Counted from the first letter of the stretch, positions 48,202 through 57,919 are shown. The stretch: DNA of 64,000 nt from Entomomonas moraniae (GCF_003991975.1 NZ_CP029822.1:124001-188000), one strand, 5' to 3'. The notes: generated from the sequence alone by a model not told the origin. Translations and numbers: made by a program.

Positions 48202-48476
48202 GAGAGTTATCCTTGTACGCTGGTAGATAGCCAGTTTAACCTAGCCTGTTTGTAAAATACTACTGATTAAACTGATTATTACATTTTTTTGTAGGGTAGG
48301 GGTAGACTAAAGAATATGTGCTTAAAGACAAACGAAATGATCAAGTTGGCTTTTTTACGTTCACAGGAATAAGGGTTATCTGTTATATTGTGCAATTTTT
48401 ACGCTGTCTTATTTTAAGCTAAATGGCTAGCCAACATGTTTTATAATTGTATTACATGGCCTTTGTGAGTGTTTTG

Positions 48477-49793
48477 ATGAAAGAATTAAAGTTTGGTGAT
48501 ATTTTAGCGTTAGGTTTTATGACTTTTGCGCTATTTGTGGGGGCTGGAAATATTATTTTACCCCCTTTTATTGGGTTGCATGCAGGGCATAATGTTTGGT
48601 TTGCTGCAATTGGCTTTTTGATTACAGGCGTCAGTCTACCCGTCATTACCATTGTAGCAATGGCACGAGTGGGCGGTACCATGGCGGCGCTTACTCACCC
48701 TATTGGAAAAATAGCAGGAACATTACTGGCTGTCGTTTGTTACCTATCGATTGGTCCCCTTTTTGCTGGTCCAAGAACAGCAACTGTTTCTTTTGAAATT
48801 GGCATATTCCCTTTTTTAAAAGAAGGTGGTTTACTGCAATATGAAAATTATGCATTATTTGCTTACAGCCTTGTTTATTTTATTCTTGTGATTGGTGTTT
48901 CTTTTTATCCCGCAAAATTATTAGATTCTGTAGGGCATGTTCTCGCCCCTTTAAAAATATTAGCTCTATCTATATTAGGGGTGGCTGCTTTTCTTTATCC
49001 TGTGGGTGATGTTGTTCCCGCAACACAAGCCTATGAAACAGGGGCGTTTACGCAAGGGTTTATTAATGGTTATTTAACCATGGATACATTGGCCTCTTTA
49101 GCTTTTGGTGTGGTGATTATTAATGCCATACGCTCACGAGGAATTGAATCAACTCGATTAGTTGCGCGTTATGCAATTATTGCTGGGCTTATAGCAGGGA
49201 TTGGTTTAACACTGGTTTACATAAGTTTGTTTAAATTAGGCAGTAACAGTGCGGCTATTTCTGTGGGATTAGATAATGGTGCAAAAGTACTGCAAGCGTA
49301 TGTGAACTATACCTTTGGTGAGTTTGGAGCTATTTTTCTTGCTATTTTAATTGGTATTGCGTGTTTGGTAACGGCGATAGGTGTAACAACTGCTTGTAGC
49401 ACATATTTTGCTAATTTATTACCTATCCCTTATCGTTTAGTGGTTTTAGTTGTGGCGACTGTTTCTTTTATTGTATCAAATATTGGATTAACTCAGTTGT
49501 TAGCTATCTCTGGACCGATACTTGTTGCCATTTATCCACCATGCATTGTGTTGGTATTGATGAGTTTCTTTAAATCGTTTTGGCGTAATCCGATGTATGT
49601 GTTTGCCCCAGTGATGTTAGTATCCTTCTTCTTTGGTGTTTTTGATGGATTAAAAGAAGCTAAACTAAGTGTCCCTGATTTTATTTCTACACTACCGCTG
49701 GCCGATGCCAGTTTAGCGTGGCTTATTCCTTCAATTGTCGTTTTAGTGTTGGCAACTGTTTGGGATGTGCTTTATGGAAAGGTAAGTAGCTAG
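48477..49793 (+). CDS. brnQ: Branched-chain amino acid transporter, LIV-II type
   Basis: A 438-residue sodium-coupled symporter for leucine, isoleucine and valine with about 12 hydrophobic segments. Family segments: FGDILALGFMTFALFVGAGN, GPLFAGPRTATVSFEIG, GFINGYLTMDTLASLAFG and CLVTAIGVTTACS. The ATG at 48477 is chosen because it gives the normal N-terminus (MKELKFGDIL); in-frame TTG/ATG codons at 48447 and 48456 would add up to 10 residues and lack clear ribosome sites. It stands divergent from the SDR gene. Confidence 0.93.
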   Translation: MKELKFGDILALGFMTFALFVGAGNIILPPFIGLHAGHNVWFAAIGFLITGVSLPVITIVAMARVGGTMAALTHPIGKIAGTLLAVVCYLSIGPLFAGPRTATVSFEIGIFPFLKEGGLLQYENYALFAYSLVYFILVIGVSFYPAKLLDSVGHVLAPLKILALSILGVAAFLYPVGDVVPATQAYETGAFTQGFINGYLTMDTLASLAFGVVIINAIRSRGIESTRLVARYAIIAGLIAGIGLTLVYISLFKLGSNSAAISVGLDNGAKVLQAYVNYTFGEFGAIFLAILIGIACLVTAIGVTTACSTYFANLLPIPYRLVVLVVATVSFIVSNIGLTQLLAISGPILVAIYPPCIVLVLMSFFKSFWRNPMYVFAPVMLVSFFFGVFDGLKEAKLSVPDFISTLPLADASLAWLIPSIVVLVLATVWDVLYGKVSS

Positions 49794-49831
49794 CCATACA
49801 GTGGTTGGCTTTTATTGAAAGGAAAGAGAGT

Positions 49832-50515
49832 ATGTCGTTGATACGTTTAAGCTGTTTATTTGTTTCTTGCTTATTATTGCTAGCTTGTCAACACACAGAG
49901 ACAAAACCGCCGATTGATCGAGAGAGTACGCAACTACGTGCTGTCTTGACAAAACAGAATGGGCAGTGGATTGCGACGGATTGTATTAGTAATACCCATG
50001 AACGCCTGCAACTATTAGACGATGCTAATTTTACAGCTGATGCAGATACATTGGTTAACCGTTCTTCAAAAGGTCAGCTATTTATTGATGTGATGGGTGT
50101 TATCACTACGCAACCAAGTGCCGGTGAGTCAGGCCGTTTTACTGTTAAGAAATTAAACCGTTTAACAACTGATGTGAATAAAGGGTGTCGAGAGGATGAT
50201 TATAATCGAGTTGTTATTAGGGCGATTGGTAAAAATCCTCTCTGGGTGACCAGTATAGCGCCTAAAGGATTAGTGTTAGAGCGTATCAACCAAGCTCCGC
50301 TGGTTTTACCTTATGTTGATGAGCGTTTGCCTGATGGACAAATGAACTTTGCAACTGAGGCTAATAACCAGAAAATACAGCTCTGGGCAGCACCTGAACG
50401 TTGTGTAGATGAAGAAACGGGTGATATTTATTCGTTGCGCACTATCTTAACTATTAACTATCAAACGCTTCAAGGGTGTGGTTATTTAGGGAAGGCATCA
50501 GGATTAATCAATTAG
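49832..50515 (+). CDS. Lipoprotein of COG3650 type
   Basis: A 227-residue lipoprotein with lipobox LLAC (Cys19). The ATG at 49832 follows AAGGAAAGAGAG; an in-frame ATG at 49805 would place residues before the signal. The mature part has two portions: a first half (LRAVLTKQNGQWIATDCIS) and a second half with IGKNPLWVTSIAPKGLVLER and LRTILTINYQTLQGCGYLG, resembling the COG3650 uncharacterised lipoprotein family (an E/N-P-x-W motif and a late GC). Function unknown. It is just downstream of brnQ, with a 38-bp gap. Confidence 0.75.
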   Translation: MSLIRLSCLFVSCLLLLACQHTETKPPIDRESTQLRAVLTKQNGQWIATDCISNTHERLQLLDDANFTADADTLVNRSSKGQLFIDVMGVITTQPSAGESGRFTVKKLNRLTTDVNKGCREDDYNRVVIRAIGKNPLWVTSIAPKGLVLERINQAPLVLPYVDERLPDGQMNFATEANNQKIQLWAAPERCVDEETGDIYSLRTILTINYQTLQGCGYLGKASGLIN

Positions 50516-50527
50516 TGTCTTTAATTA

Positions 50528-50554
50528 CCTAACTCCCTATTGCAGGGAGTTAGG
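50528..50554. terminator. Bidirectional hairpin between convergent genes
   Basis: A perfect 11-bp stem CCTAACTCCCT (50528-50538) / AGGGAGTTAGG (50544-50554) with loop ATTGC, between the COG3650 lipoprotein and the AhpD-like gene. T-runs are poor on both sides. Confidence 0.65.
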
Positions 50555-50561
50555 GGTAGAT

Positions 50562-51098
50562 TTACTTAACTTCAGGGAAATCGATAGGCGTTTCTGCAAC
50601 ATTATTCAAATAGTTAGTCCAAATATTAAGGGTAACATTTTGGATGATCTCAATAATTTCTGCATCGCAAAAACCAATATCACGTAGTTTAGTGAGCTCT
50701 TTCTCAGCAACACGGCCTTTATTTTCTGCAACCTTGACAGCAAATTGTAGTGCTGCTTTTGTTTTTGGATCGTGAGAGTCTGCTTTACGGTTGGCTTCTA
50801 CTTCAGCTTTGTCTGTTTTTAAAAGCTGAGTAGAAATAAAGGAGTGAGCTGATAAGCAATAGTGGCAATCATTAAGTTGGCCAATGGCTAAAGAAATACC
50901 TTCTCTAATCTTAGGGGATAACTTACCCTTTGCTAACGCGCCGGCTTGATCCATAAAGCCTTTTAGTGCCGCAGGACTTTGTGCAACAAGACGATAAATA
51001 TTGGGTACAGAACCGAGTTGTTTATGAATTCCTTCAAGGATGGCATGTGATTCTTCAGGTGTACTTTGGATATCGGTAGGAATAGTAAATCTAGACAT
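50562..51098 (-). CDS. Carboxymuconolactone decarboxylase / AhpD-like protein
   Basis: A 178-residue all-helical CMD-family protein. The active-site-like motif is NDCHYCLSAHSF (C-x2-C with the following His), typical of AhpD alkylhydroperoxidases, so a peroxidase or thiol-redox role is likely. Start: ATG at 51098 (MSRFTIPT), because GGAG lies 6 bases upstream; earlier in-frame codons overlap that site. It is monocistronic. Its reductant and partner are unknown. Confidence 0.87.
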   Translation of the reverse strand: MSRFTIPTDIQSTPEESHAILEGIHKQLGSVPNIYRLVAQSPAALKGFMDQAGALAKGKLSPKIREGISLAIGQLNDCHYCLSAHSFISTQLLKTDKAEVEANRKADSHDPKTKAALQFAVKVAENKGRVAEKELTKLRDIGFCDAEIIEIIQNVTLNIWTNYLNNVAETPIDFPEVK

Positions 51099-51243
51099 TA
51101 TCATCTCCAAGACAAAGCAATTAAGGAGTTATTATCATAGTCTTTATAAGAATTATCGCTATAGATAATAAGTCACAGATTATTTCTATTGCCTTATTAT
51201 CCAGTTGCGATTAATTACTTTGTCCAAACGGTCATTGATAATT

Positions 51244-53412
51244 TTATTTTGTGATTCGCCATGCATGATGAATTTTTGTATTACGTTTAAAGTCCATATC
51301 GATGGTTTGTTCGGTAATCTCTTCTACATGATATTTTTCTTTTAAATCATCATCAAAAACAAATTTACGGAAGTTATTAGAAAAATAAATAACTCCTTTG
51401 TTACTTAAGCGATTCATTGCTAACTCAATCAGTTTTATATGATCACGTTGTACATCAAACACCCCTTCAAAGCGTTTTGAGTTGGAAAAAGTAGGGGGGT
51501 CGATAAAGATTAAATCATATTCTTCACGGTCATTTTCTAGCCATTCCATCACATCGGCTTGAATAAGTTTCTGGCGTTCAGAAAAACCGTTTAATAAAAG
51601 ATTACGCTTACCCCAATCGAGGTAGGTTTTAGAAAGATCAACACTGGTCGTTGTTCTTGCGCCACCCTTTATAGCATGCACGGTTGCTGTGGCTGTGTAG
51701 CAATAAAGGTTTAAAAAGCGTTTGCCTTGCGCTTCTTCTTGAAGTCTTAGGCGCATGGGGCGGTGATCTAGAAATAACCCTGTATCAAGGTAGTCTTTGA
51801 GATTGACTAACAGTTTAACGTCACCTTCTTGTACTTCCATAAAGTGACCTTCGGAATTTTGGCGCTCGTACTGGTTTTTACCTTTTTGCTGTTCACGGCG
51901 TTTGATAACAATTTTTTCAGGGCTGATATCAAACACTTGGGGAATAGCAGAAAGGGCATCTAATAGACGTGTTTGCGCTTTTTCTGGGTCAATAGAACGA
52001 GGAGGGGCGTATTCTTGGACATGTATCCAATCATCATAAAGATCAACGGCAATGGCGTATTCAGGCATATCTGCATCATAAACGCGATAGCAAGTAATAT
52101 TCTGTTGTTTTGCCCATTTAGCCAGTTGTTTTTTGTTTTTTTCGAGGCGATTGGCAAACATTTTTGCCCCCTCAGATAACATAGCAACAGGCTTTGTTGT
52201 GGAAGCTTCTTCCGTCGTTTGTTCTGCATGTTGTACAACAAATTGTGCAGGGCTTACGTTTAGTAGTACTAATTTACAAGGAATCGTACCATTAAAGAAG
52301 CTGTATTGTTTATGACTACGTATGCCCATGCGTTTACATAAATCAGGTGCACCGGTAAAGATACCTGCTTGCCAACCTACACATTGATTTCTTAAAGCTT
52401 CGCCAAAGTGTTGATAAAGGTAAAGTAGGCTTGCTTCATCGCCCAAACGCTCCCCATACGGAGGGTTACAAATAACCAACCCTTTTTGCCCTTTGTCAGG
52501 ATGAGGTGAAAAGGTGGCTAAGTCGCCTTGGTAAACTTTAATCCAGTCCTCTAAGTACGCACGTTCAATATTGTTATGCGCAGGTTTAATGAGCCGTGGG
52601 TCTGCTTCATAGCCACGAATCCATAGTGGGGGTTTTGCTAAACCAGCCTCTGATCGCTCTTTTGCTTCTTGCAATACTTGTTTCCAAATACTAGGAATAT
52701 GACCTAACCAATTATTAAAACCCCAATGCTCGCGATAAAGATTAGGCGCTTGGTCAGCGGCCATCATTGCCCCTTCAATAATCAGTGTACCCACCCCACA
52801 CATAGGGTCAACCAATGCGCCACCTTCTGCCGCAATTTTAGGCCAGCCCGCGCGGATGAGAATCGCCGCTGCTAGGTTTTCTTTTAAAGGCGCTGCCCCT
52901 TGTTGTAAGCGGTAACCGCGTTGGTGCAGACTATGGCCTGATAAATCGATTGAAACAGTCGCTTCACCACGTTCAATACGGGCATGTATACGCACATCGG
53001 GGTATTGTTTGTCGATAGATGGGCGTTCACCACGGTTATTGCGTAGTCGGTCAACAATCGCATCTTTGACTTTGAGTGCTCCAAAGTGGGTATTATCTAT
53101 ACCGCTACCTTGGCCTGTAAATTCAATTGCTAAGCTGCCTGTGGGTTCTAGGTGGTCACGCCAGTCAATGTCATAAACCCCATCATAAAGTTCTTGGGCA
53201 TTTTTGAGTGGAAAGCGTTTGATGACTAACAAGACGCGGTTAGCTAAACGTGACCATAAGCATAGACGATAAGCCGTTGCCATGTCTGCCAGACCTTGAA
53301 CATTGGCTATGCGTTCTTTGGCATCGATTAAACCGAGTTCGGTGGCTTCATCTTTAAGTAACCCTTCAAGGCTTTTAGGGCAAGTAAGGATAAGTTCAAA
53401 TTGTGCAGACAT
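51244..53412 (-). CDS. rlmL: Bifunctional 23S rRNA methyltransferase RlmKL
   Basis: A 722-residue fusion. RlmL makes m2G2445 and RlmK makes m7G2069 in 23S rRNA. Order: N-terminal THUMP domain (to about 160), RlmL methylase with PMCGVGTLIIEGA and CNPPYGERLG, then the RlmK half with FLNLYCYTATATVHAIKGGA and IDPPTFSNSKR. The start at 53412 (MSAQFELILTCPKSL) is chosen because it matches the family start and has AGGTTG upstream; the frame is open 27 codons further. Confidence 0.95.
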   Translation of the reverse strand: MSAQFELILTCPKSLEGLLKDEATELGLIDAKERIANVQGLADMATAYRLCLWSRLANRVLLVIKRFPLKNAQELYDGVYDIDWRDHLEPTGSLAIEFTGQGSGIDNTHFGALKVKDAIVDRLRNNRGERPSIDKQYPDVRIHARIERGEATVSIDLSGHSLHQRGYRLQQGAAPLKENLAAAILIRAGWPKIAAEGGALVDPMCGVGTLIIEGAMMAADQAPNLYREHWGFNNWLGHIPSIWKQVLQEAKERSEAGLAKPPLWIRGYEADPRLIKPAHNNIERAYLEDWIKVYQGDLATFSPHPDKGQKGLVICNPPYGERLGDEASLLYLYQHFGEALRNQCVGWQAGIFTGAPDLCKRMGIRSHKQYSFFNGTIPCKLVLLNVSPAQFVVQHAEQTTEEASTTKPVAMLSEGAKMFANRLEKNKKQLAKWAKQQNITCYRVYDADMPEYAIAVDLYDDWIHVQEYAPPRSIDPEKAQTRLLDALSAIPQVFDISPEKIVIKRREQQKGKNQYERQNSEGHFMEVQEGDVKLLVNLKDYLDTGLFLDHRPMRLRLQEEAQGKRFLNLYCYTATATVHAIKGGARTTTSVDLSKTYLDWGKRNLLLNGFSERQKLIQADVMEWLENDREEYDLIFIDPPTFSNSKRFEGVFDVQRDHIKLIELAMNRLSNKGVIYFSNNFRKFVFDDDLKEKYHVEEITEQTIDMDFKRNTKIHHAWRITK

Positions 53413-53518
53413 GTAACAACCTAATAATTTTTTGTAAGGTGCATAGTATAACTGTTTCTGACGAATGCGTAATGAATATGATATATTTATCACTCAATTA
53501 TTTTAAGGATTTATAATA

Positions 53519-54469
53519 ATGAGTAGGCTTTCTCAAACGCAAAAAATTGCTAATTGGTTAATGGAGAACCCTAATCAGAAGTTTACGGCACGAGAAATTG
53601 CACAAGCGATTATTAAGCGCTACCCAGAAGATTATCAAGAAAAGCGCCTAAATGATCGTTTTGTGAGTGAACAGGACTTTATTCAGCAAATCGTGGCTGA
53701 AATAGGGGCACAAAAAGACCAAATTATTAAAAAGAATAAAAAAATTCGTTGGCAAGATAAACCTAAACCTCGCGTTTATTGGTTTGATGATACCCGAACA
53801 ATGGGGCTGGTTAATTCATTAGTGGCTGATGATTTAGCGGATATTGAATATGAGGCAGATAAACAACAGCAAGTAAAGCAAGCGCAATTAACAGAGCATG
53901 ATCTGTACCCCTTGCTTATACGTTATTTAGCTAGCGAATTAAAGTTATACAGTATGCGTATTGATGAAAAGCGTTCCAGTAACCGTTATGGCATGAATGC
54001 AAATAAGTGGTTGCATCCTGATATTGTGGCGATGGAACCTATTGCCGAAACATGGGATCAGTTGGTACGTACGTGTGTGTTAAAAGGGGACGGGCAAAGT
54101 GTTCGGCTCTGGTCATTTGAGGTTAAACGTAGCATGACCCGTGCCAATGTTCGTGAATATTTTTTCCAAGCCGTTAGTAATTCAACTTGGGCTAATGAAG
54201 GCTATCTCGTATGTACAAGTATTGCAGGTGATGGCACAGAAGATGAGTTAAGAATGCTATCTGCACTGCATGGCATTGGTGTCATTGTTTTAAATACAAA
54301 AGATTTGTCAGAGTCAGAAATTTTAATCCCTGCTCGTGCTAAAACGGATATTGATTGGCAAACAGTTAATCGCTTAGTGGTTGAAAACGGTGATATGAAA
54401 GAGTTTGTCGATTTGGTATCTAACTACTATGAAACGGGAAGACTTAGAACAAAAGATTGGAATAAATAA
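53519..54469 (+). CDS. HrgA/COG2958-like protein with winged-helix head and PD-(D/E)xK-like C-terminal half
   Basis: A 316-residue protein. The N-terminus (1 to about 80) is a small helix-turn-helix-like domain (IANWLMENPNQKFTAREIAQ), similar to HARE-HTH heads. After a Gln-rich linker, the C-terminal half has HPDIVAME (Pro167-Asp168) and WSFEVKR (Glu201, Lys203), spaced as the PD-(D/E)xK nuclease motif. It resembles COG2958, HrgA-type proteins known next to restriction genes in Helicobacter. Here no methylase or restriction gene is adjacent. Activity is not shown; the nuclease reading is inference. Confidence 0.7.
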   Translation: MSRLSQTQKIANWLMENPNQKFTAREIAQAIIKRYPEDYQEKRLNDRFVSEQDFIQQIVAEIGAQKDQIIKKNKKIRWQDKPKPRVYWFDDTRTMGLVNSLVADDLADIEYEADKQQQVKQAQLTEHDLYPLLIRYLASELKLYSMRIDEKRSSNRYGMNANKWLHPDIVAMEPIAETWDQLVRTCVLKGDGQSVRLWSFEVKRSMTRANVREYFFQAVSNSTWANEGYLVCTSIAGDGTEDELRMLSALHGIGVIVLNTKDLSESEILIPARAKTDIDWQTVNRLVVENGDMKEFVDLVSNYYETGRLRTKDWNK

Positions 54470-54496
54470 GAGAAGCCAATGGCTTCTCTTTTTTTA
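54468..54496. terminator. Bidirectional terminator between the HrgA-like gene and potI
   Basis: AAGAGAAGCC (54468-54477) / GGCTTCTCTT (54481-54490) with a 3-base loop, ending in an eight-base T-run on the plus strand. It overlaps the stop codon of the HrgA-like gene and lies just past potI. Confidence 0.9.
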
Positions 54497-54500
54497 TTGC

Positions 54501-55313
54501 TTAAGAAACGACTTTACGCTTTTTCTCTATTCTTCTATTTACAAACCAAGCCGTAAGGGTGATGGTTGAAATCACTAATAGAATAATAGAGGCAATGGCA
54601 TTAATTTGTGGATCAACACCTAATCTCACTTTCGAGAAGATATAAACAGGCAATGTAGTTGAACCAGGGCCAGATAAGAAGTTGGCTAATACCACATCAT
54701 CAAGTGATAACGCGAAAGACAGCATAGCCCCTGCAAAAAGAGAGGGTGCGATCATCGGTATTGTAATGAATATAAAGGTTTTCCAAGGTGGCGCACCCAA
54801 ATCCATTGAGGCCTCTTCAAGTGAGCGGTCAAGCTCTCTTAAACGCGATGAAACTAAAATAGCTACATAGGCTGTACAGAATGTAACATGGGCAATCCAG
54901 ATATTCATTAATCCTTTACTTGGCCAACTAAATAATTCATTAAATGCCATAAAAAGTAGTAGTAACGAGAAACCTGTGATGATTTCAGGCATGACCAAGG
55001 GTGCTGTTACCATTCCCGCGAAGATAGAACGACCGCGGAATTGATCCATTCGAGTCAGCACAAAGGCCGCTAACGTACCCAAGATAACTGCGGTGATGGA
55101 TGTATAAAAAGCCACCTCAAGGGAGCGGAATAAGGCAGCAATGAGGTCAGTACTGTCGGATAAACTACGGTACCATTTGGTTGACCAACCCTCCCATACA
55201 ACCACCATTTTAGAAGCGTTGAAAGAGTAAATAACCAAAATGAACATGGGGAGATAAATAAATAATAACCCTACGACCAACATGAGGTTAGTGAAGTTTA
55301 GACGACGCTTCAT
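54501..55313 (-). CDS. potI: Putrescine/spermidine ABC transporter permease PotI
   Basis: A 270-residue inner membrane permease with six hydrophobic segments. The ABC-contact EAA loop is EEASMDLGAPPWKTFIFI (about 165-182). N-terminal NLMLVVGLLFIYLPMFILVIYSFN matches PotI/PotC. It is the last gene of potFGHI, starting at the base where potH stops (1-bp overlap). With PotH it forms the channel for polyamine import. Confidence 0.93.
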   Translation of the reverse strand: MKRRLNFTNLMLVVGLLFIYLPMFILVIYSFNASKMVVVWEGWSTKWYRSLSDSTDLIAALFRSLEVAFYTSITAVILGTLAAFVLTRMDQFRGRSIFAGMVTAPLVMPEIITGFSLLLLFMAFNELFSWPSKGLMNIWIAHVTFCTAYVAILVSSRLRELDRSLEEASMDLGAPPWKTFIFITIPMIAPSLFAGAMLSFALSLDDVVLANFLSGPGSTTLPVYIFSKVRLGVDPQINAIASIILLVISTITLTAWFVNRRIEKKRKVVS

Positions 55314-56737
55314 TATTTTGCCTCCAGTTGTTTAGATTGGTTACGGTTAAAGAGTTGAATCGGGATGATCAATAGCATCAACATGATCACGGCTAAGGCA
55401 GCTGCTCTTGGCCAATCGTTATTGCTGAAGTATTCACGGTAAATTGTTTGTCCGATTAATTGGTATTCTGAACCACCCAGTAATTCTGGGATAACAAACT
55501 CACCAATGATAGGAATAAATACTAGCATACATCCCGTAATAATACCGTTTTTAGATAAAGGTACTGTAATTTTCCAGAAAGCCACGAGGCTTTTAGTACC
55601 TAAATCAGAAGCCGCTTCTAGAAGTGATTGGTCATGCTTCACTAGGTTTGCGTATAGCGGCAAAATCATAAAGGGGAGGTAGGCATAAATAACCCCAATA
55701 TAAACAGCAATATAAGTGTTCAATACTTCAATAGGGGTACTGATAATCCCAAATCCCATTAAAAACTGATTTAATAAGCCATTATTTCCATTACCTAAGA
55801 TAGTCATCCATGCATAAACACGAATAAGTAGCGCTGTCCATGTTGGCATGACAATTAGGAGTAATAATATGGCTTGTGAGCTTTTGGGTGCTCGCGCAAT
55901 AGCATAAGCCATGGGATAGCCAATAATTAGACAGAAGAATGTACTAAAAAAGGCTAATTCAAGTGAGTTTAAATAAGGCGTTAAATAGCTTGAGCTTTCA
56001 AAACTTTCAAATCCAAGGGGATTAGGAATTAGGTATTTGCCAATAACACAGATGAATACCAATAATGCACCAATAATTAGTTGCATTTTAGGTAGGTTAG
56101 AAATGCGTATTTTTTGTATAACAAAATCACAACTGTATTCACGTTGATTCAGTTGGAAGAAAACTGGGAAAATAACCAATGAAACGTGGCTAATAATGAC
56201 GCCCAAATAGATCATAAATGAACTACTTAATGAGGCAAGTGGTTCGCTGATGATTCCTGTATGAAGCAGGAAGTTATTAATAATACCTGTAGGCGCTAGC
56301 AAATTACCTGTATAGGAGGCATAGCCATGCAAGAAAATAACTAAGATGGTTGGTAGGGCAATTAACCAAAGTAATATTTTTTGCAGTTTTTCATTGTGTA
56401 ATTTGACTAAAAAACGGGCAATGAAATAGCCGAGTACAACACAAATAATCGTACTAATAACAGCCAGTTTTAACATAGACAGATAAGGTGCCAAGTAGCT
56501 CCACTCATCGTCTTGGATAATACTTAAATAGCTATAGTAATTTAAGACGATAGAGACTTGATCTTCTGTCCATAACAACATTGCATGATAAGGTGGGCTA
56601 TAGTCACCCTCAGATAAGCTGATTTTTAATACAATGATAAAAGGCAGTAAAAAGAATAAAAATAGCCAAGCGAAGGGAATACCAATAACGGACCCCCTCC
56701 CGAGCTTTGTAGCAAAGGTTAGTAGTCTCGTATTCAT
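55313..56737 (-). CDS. potH: Putrescine ABC transporter permease PotH with internal partial duplication
   Basis: A 474-residue protein, about 150 residues longer than normal PotH. Residues 1-79 are the usual N-terminus (IPFAWLFLFFLLPFIIVLKI). Residues about 80-198 (YLAPYLSMLKLAVISTIICV ... GIISEPLASLSSSFMIYLGV) align by eye with 250-367 (YLTPYLNSLELAFFSTFFCL ... GIISTPIEVLNTYIAVYIGV). Only the second copy continues into the EAA loop (SLLEAASDLGTKSLVAFWKI) and C-terminal segments. The first copy is diverged and lacks the ATPase-contact loop. An extra hydrophobic segment (about 217-232) joins them. One continuous frame, so it is not a broken gene. Expected role: channel half of the polyamine importer. 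Confidence 0.88.
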   Translation of the reverse strand: MNTRLLTFATKLGRGSVIGIPFAWLFLFFLLPFIIVLKISLSEGDYSPPYHAMLLWTEDQVSIVLNYYSYLSIIQDDEWSYLAPYLSMLKLAVISTIICVVLGYFIARFLVKLHNEKLQKILLWLIALPTILVIFLHGYASYTGNLLAPTGIINNFLLHTGIISEPLASLSSSFMIYLGVIISHVSLVIFPVFFQLNQREYSCDFVIQKIRISNLPKMQLIIGALLVFICVIGKYLIPNPLGFESFESSSYLTPYLNSLELAFFSTFFCLIIGYPMAYAIARAPKSSQAILLLLIVMPTWTALLIRVYAWMTILGNGNNGLLNQFLMGFGIISTPIEVLNTYIAVYIGVIYAYLPFMILPLYANLVKHDQSLLEAASDLGTKSLVAFWKITVPLSKNGIITGCMLVFIPIIGEFVIPELLGGSEYQLIGQTIYREYFSNNDWPRAAALAVIMLMLLIIPIQLFNRNQSKQLEAK

Positions 56738-57882
56738 TGTAGTACCACACCACTGTCATCTTCCCAATACAAATAAACCTGATCATCCCATGTGGGGCGT
56801 TTAACGTGACGTTCAGAGTTTGCCATAAAGGATTGTACAATCGCGCCAGAGGGAAGTTCTATGTAGTAAATAGAATGTCCGCCTAAGTAGGCGATATCGT
56901 ATACTTTACCTGTTGTCCAGTTATAGTCTGGGTGCTCAATCTCAGGCTTTTGGTGGCTGATCAATATTTTTTCAGGGCGTATTGCAAAGGTTACCTTTTT
57001 ATCTTCGGCACGGGTACTTAGACCATGACCAATATAAATAGGGTTGGGGAGGGTTGGGCACGTAATTGTCACATGGTTACTCATGTCATCAACAATTTCG
57101 CCTTCAAACATGTTGACGTTACCAATGAACTCACACACTAAGCGCGTTGCAGGTGTTTCATAAATATCCATCGGACTACCAATTTGCTCAATGCACCCTT
57201 GATTCATGATAGCGATACGTTGAGCCATGGTCATGGCTTCTTCTTGGTCATGGGTGACCATCACACAAGTTACGCCGACACTTTCAATAATTTCTACCAA
57301 CTCTAACTGCATTTGTGAACGTAGCTTTTTATCTAATGCTCCCATCGGTTCATCAAGTAGTAGAAGTTTTGGGCGCTTGGCGAGTGAGCGAGCGAGTGCA
57401 ACACGTTGCCTTTGACCACCTGATAATTGGTGTGGTTTACGGTGGGCGTATTGAGTCATGTGTACTAGTTTGAGCATCTGCTCAACACGTTCTTTGATCT
57501 GGTTCTTGGGGAGTTTGTCTTGTTTTAGACCAAAAGCTATATTTTGTTCCACGGTCATGTGTGGAAAAAGTGCATAAGATTGGAACATCATATTAATAGG
57601 ACGTTCGTAAGGTGGAAGCTTGGTAATGTCTTGACCGTCAAGGAAGATACGTCCTTCTGTTGGTGTTTCAAAGCCAGCTAACATTCGCAATAATGTTGAT
57701 TTCCCTGAGCCTGAACCGCCTAGTAAAGCGAAAATTTCGCCACGGTTAATCGTTAGGCTTACATTATCTACTGCGATAGTACCATCGAATGATTTAGTGA
57801 CACGATCAATTTTAACCAGAGCTTCTTTAGGTGTCTGGGTTCCCGTCATGGCTTTTTTAAAAGCGCTTGATGCAACAGCCAT
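56734..57882 (-). CDS. potG: Putrescine/spermidine ABC transporter ATP-binding protein
   Basis: A 382-residue ABC ATPase. Walker A is LLGGSGSGKSTLL (about 54-66), the signature is LSGGQRQRVALARS, Walker B is LLLLDEPMGALD and the switch His is in MVTHDQEEAM. A C-terminal TOBE-type regulatory domain follows (about 290-380). The length fits PotG/PotA. It overlaps the potH start by 4 bp and follows potF after a 99-bp gap holding a hairpin. Confidence 0.95.
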   Translation of the reverse strand: MAVASSAFKKAMTGTQTPKEALVKIDRVTKSFDGTIAVDNVSLTINRGEIFALLGGSGSGKSTLLRMLAGFETPTEGRIFLDGQDITKLPPYERPINMMFQSYALFPHMTVEQNIAFGLKQDKLPKNQIKERVEQMLKLVHMTQYAHRKPHQLSGGQRQRVALARSLAKRPKLLLLDEPMGALDKKLRSQMQLELVEIIESVGVTCVMVTHDQEEAMTMAQRIAIMNQGCIEQIGSPMDIYETPATRLVCEFIGNVNMFEGEIVDDMSNHVTITCPTLPNPIYIGHGLSTRAEDKKVTFAIRPEKILISHQKPEIEHPDYNWTTGKVYDIAYLGGHSIYYIELPSGAIVQSFMANSERHVKRPTWDDQVYLYWEDDSGVVLQ

Positions 57883-57919
57883 TGATGTTAATCTCCATAC
57901 AAAAGAGTAAAAATAACAA

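Noticed and set aside
55313-56737. PotH as two fused genes or a frameshift artefact
   Set aside because: The frame is continuous, the N-terminus is that of normal PotH, and the first copy lacks the C-terminal half, so internal duplication explains it better than fusion of two full genes.
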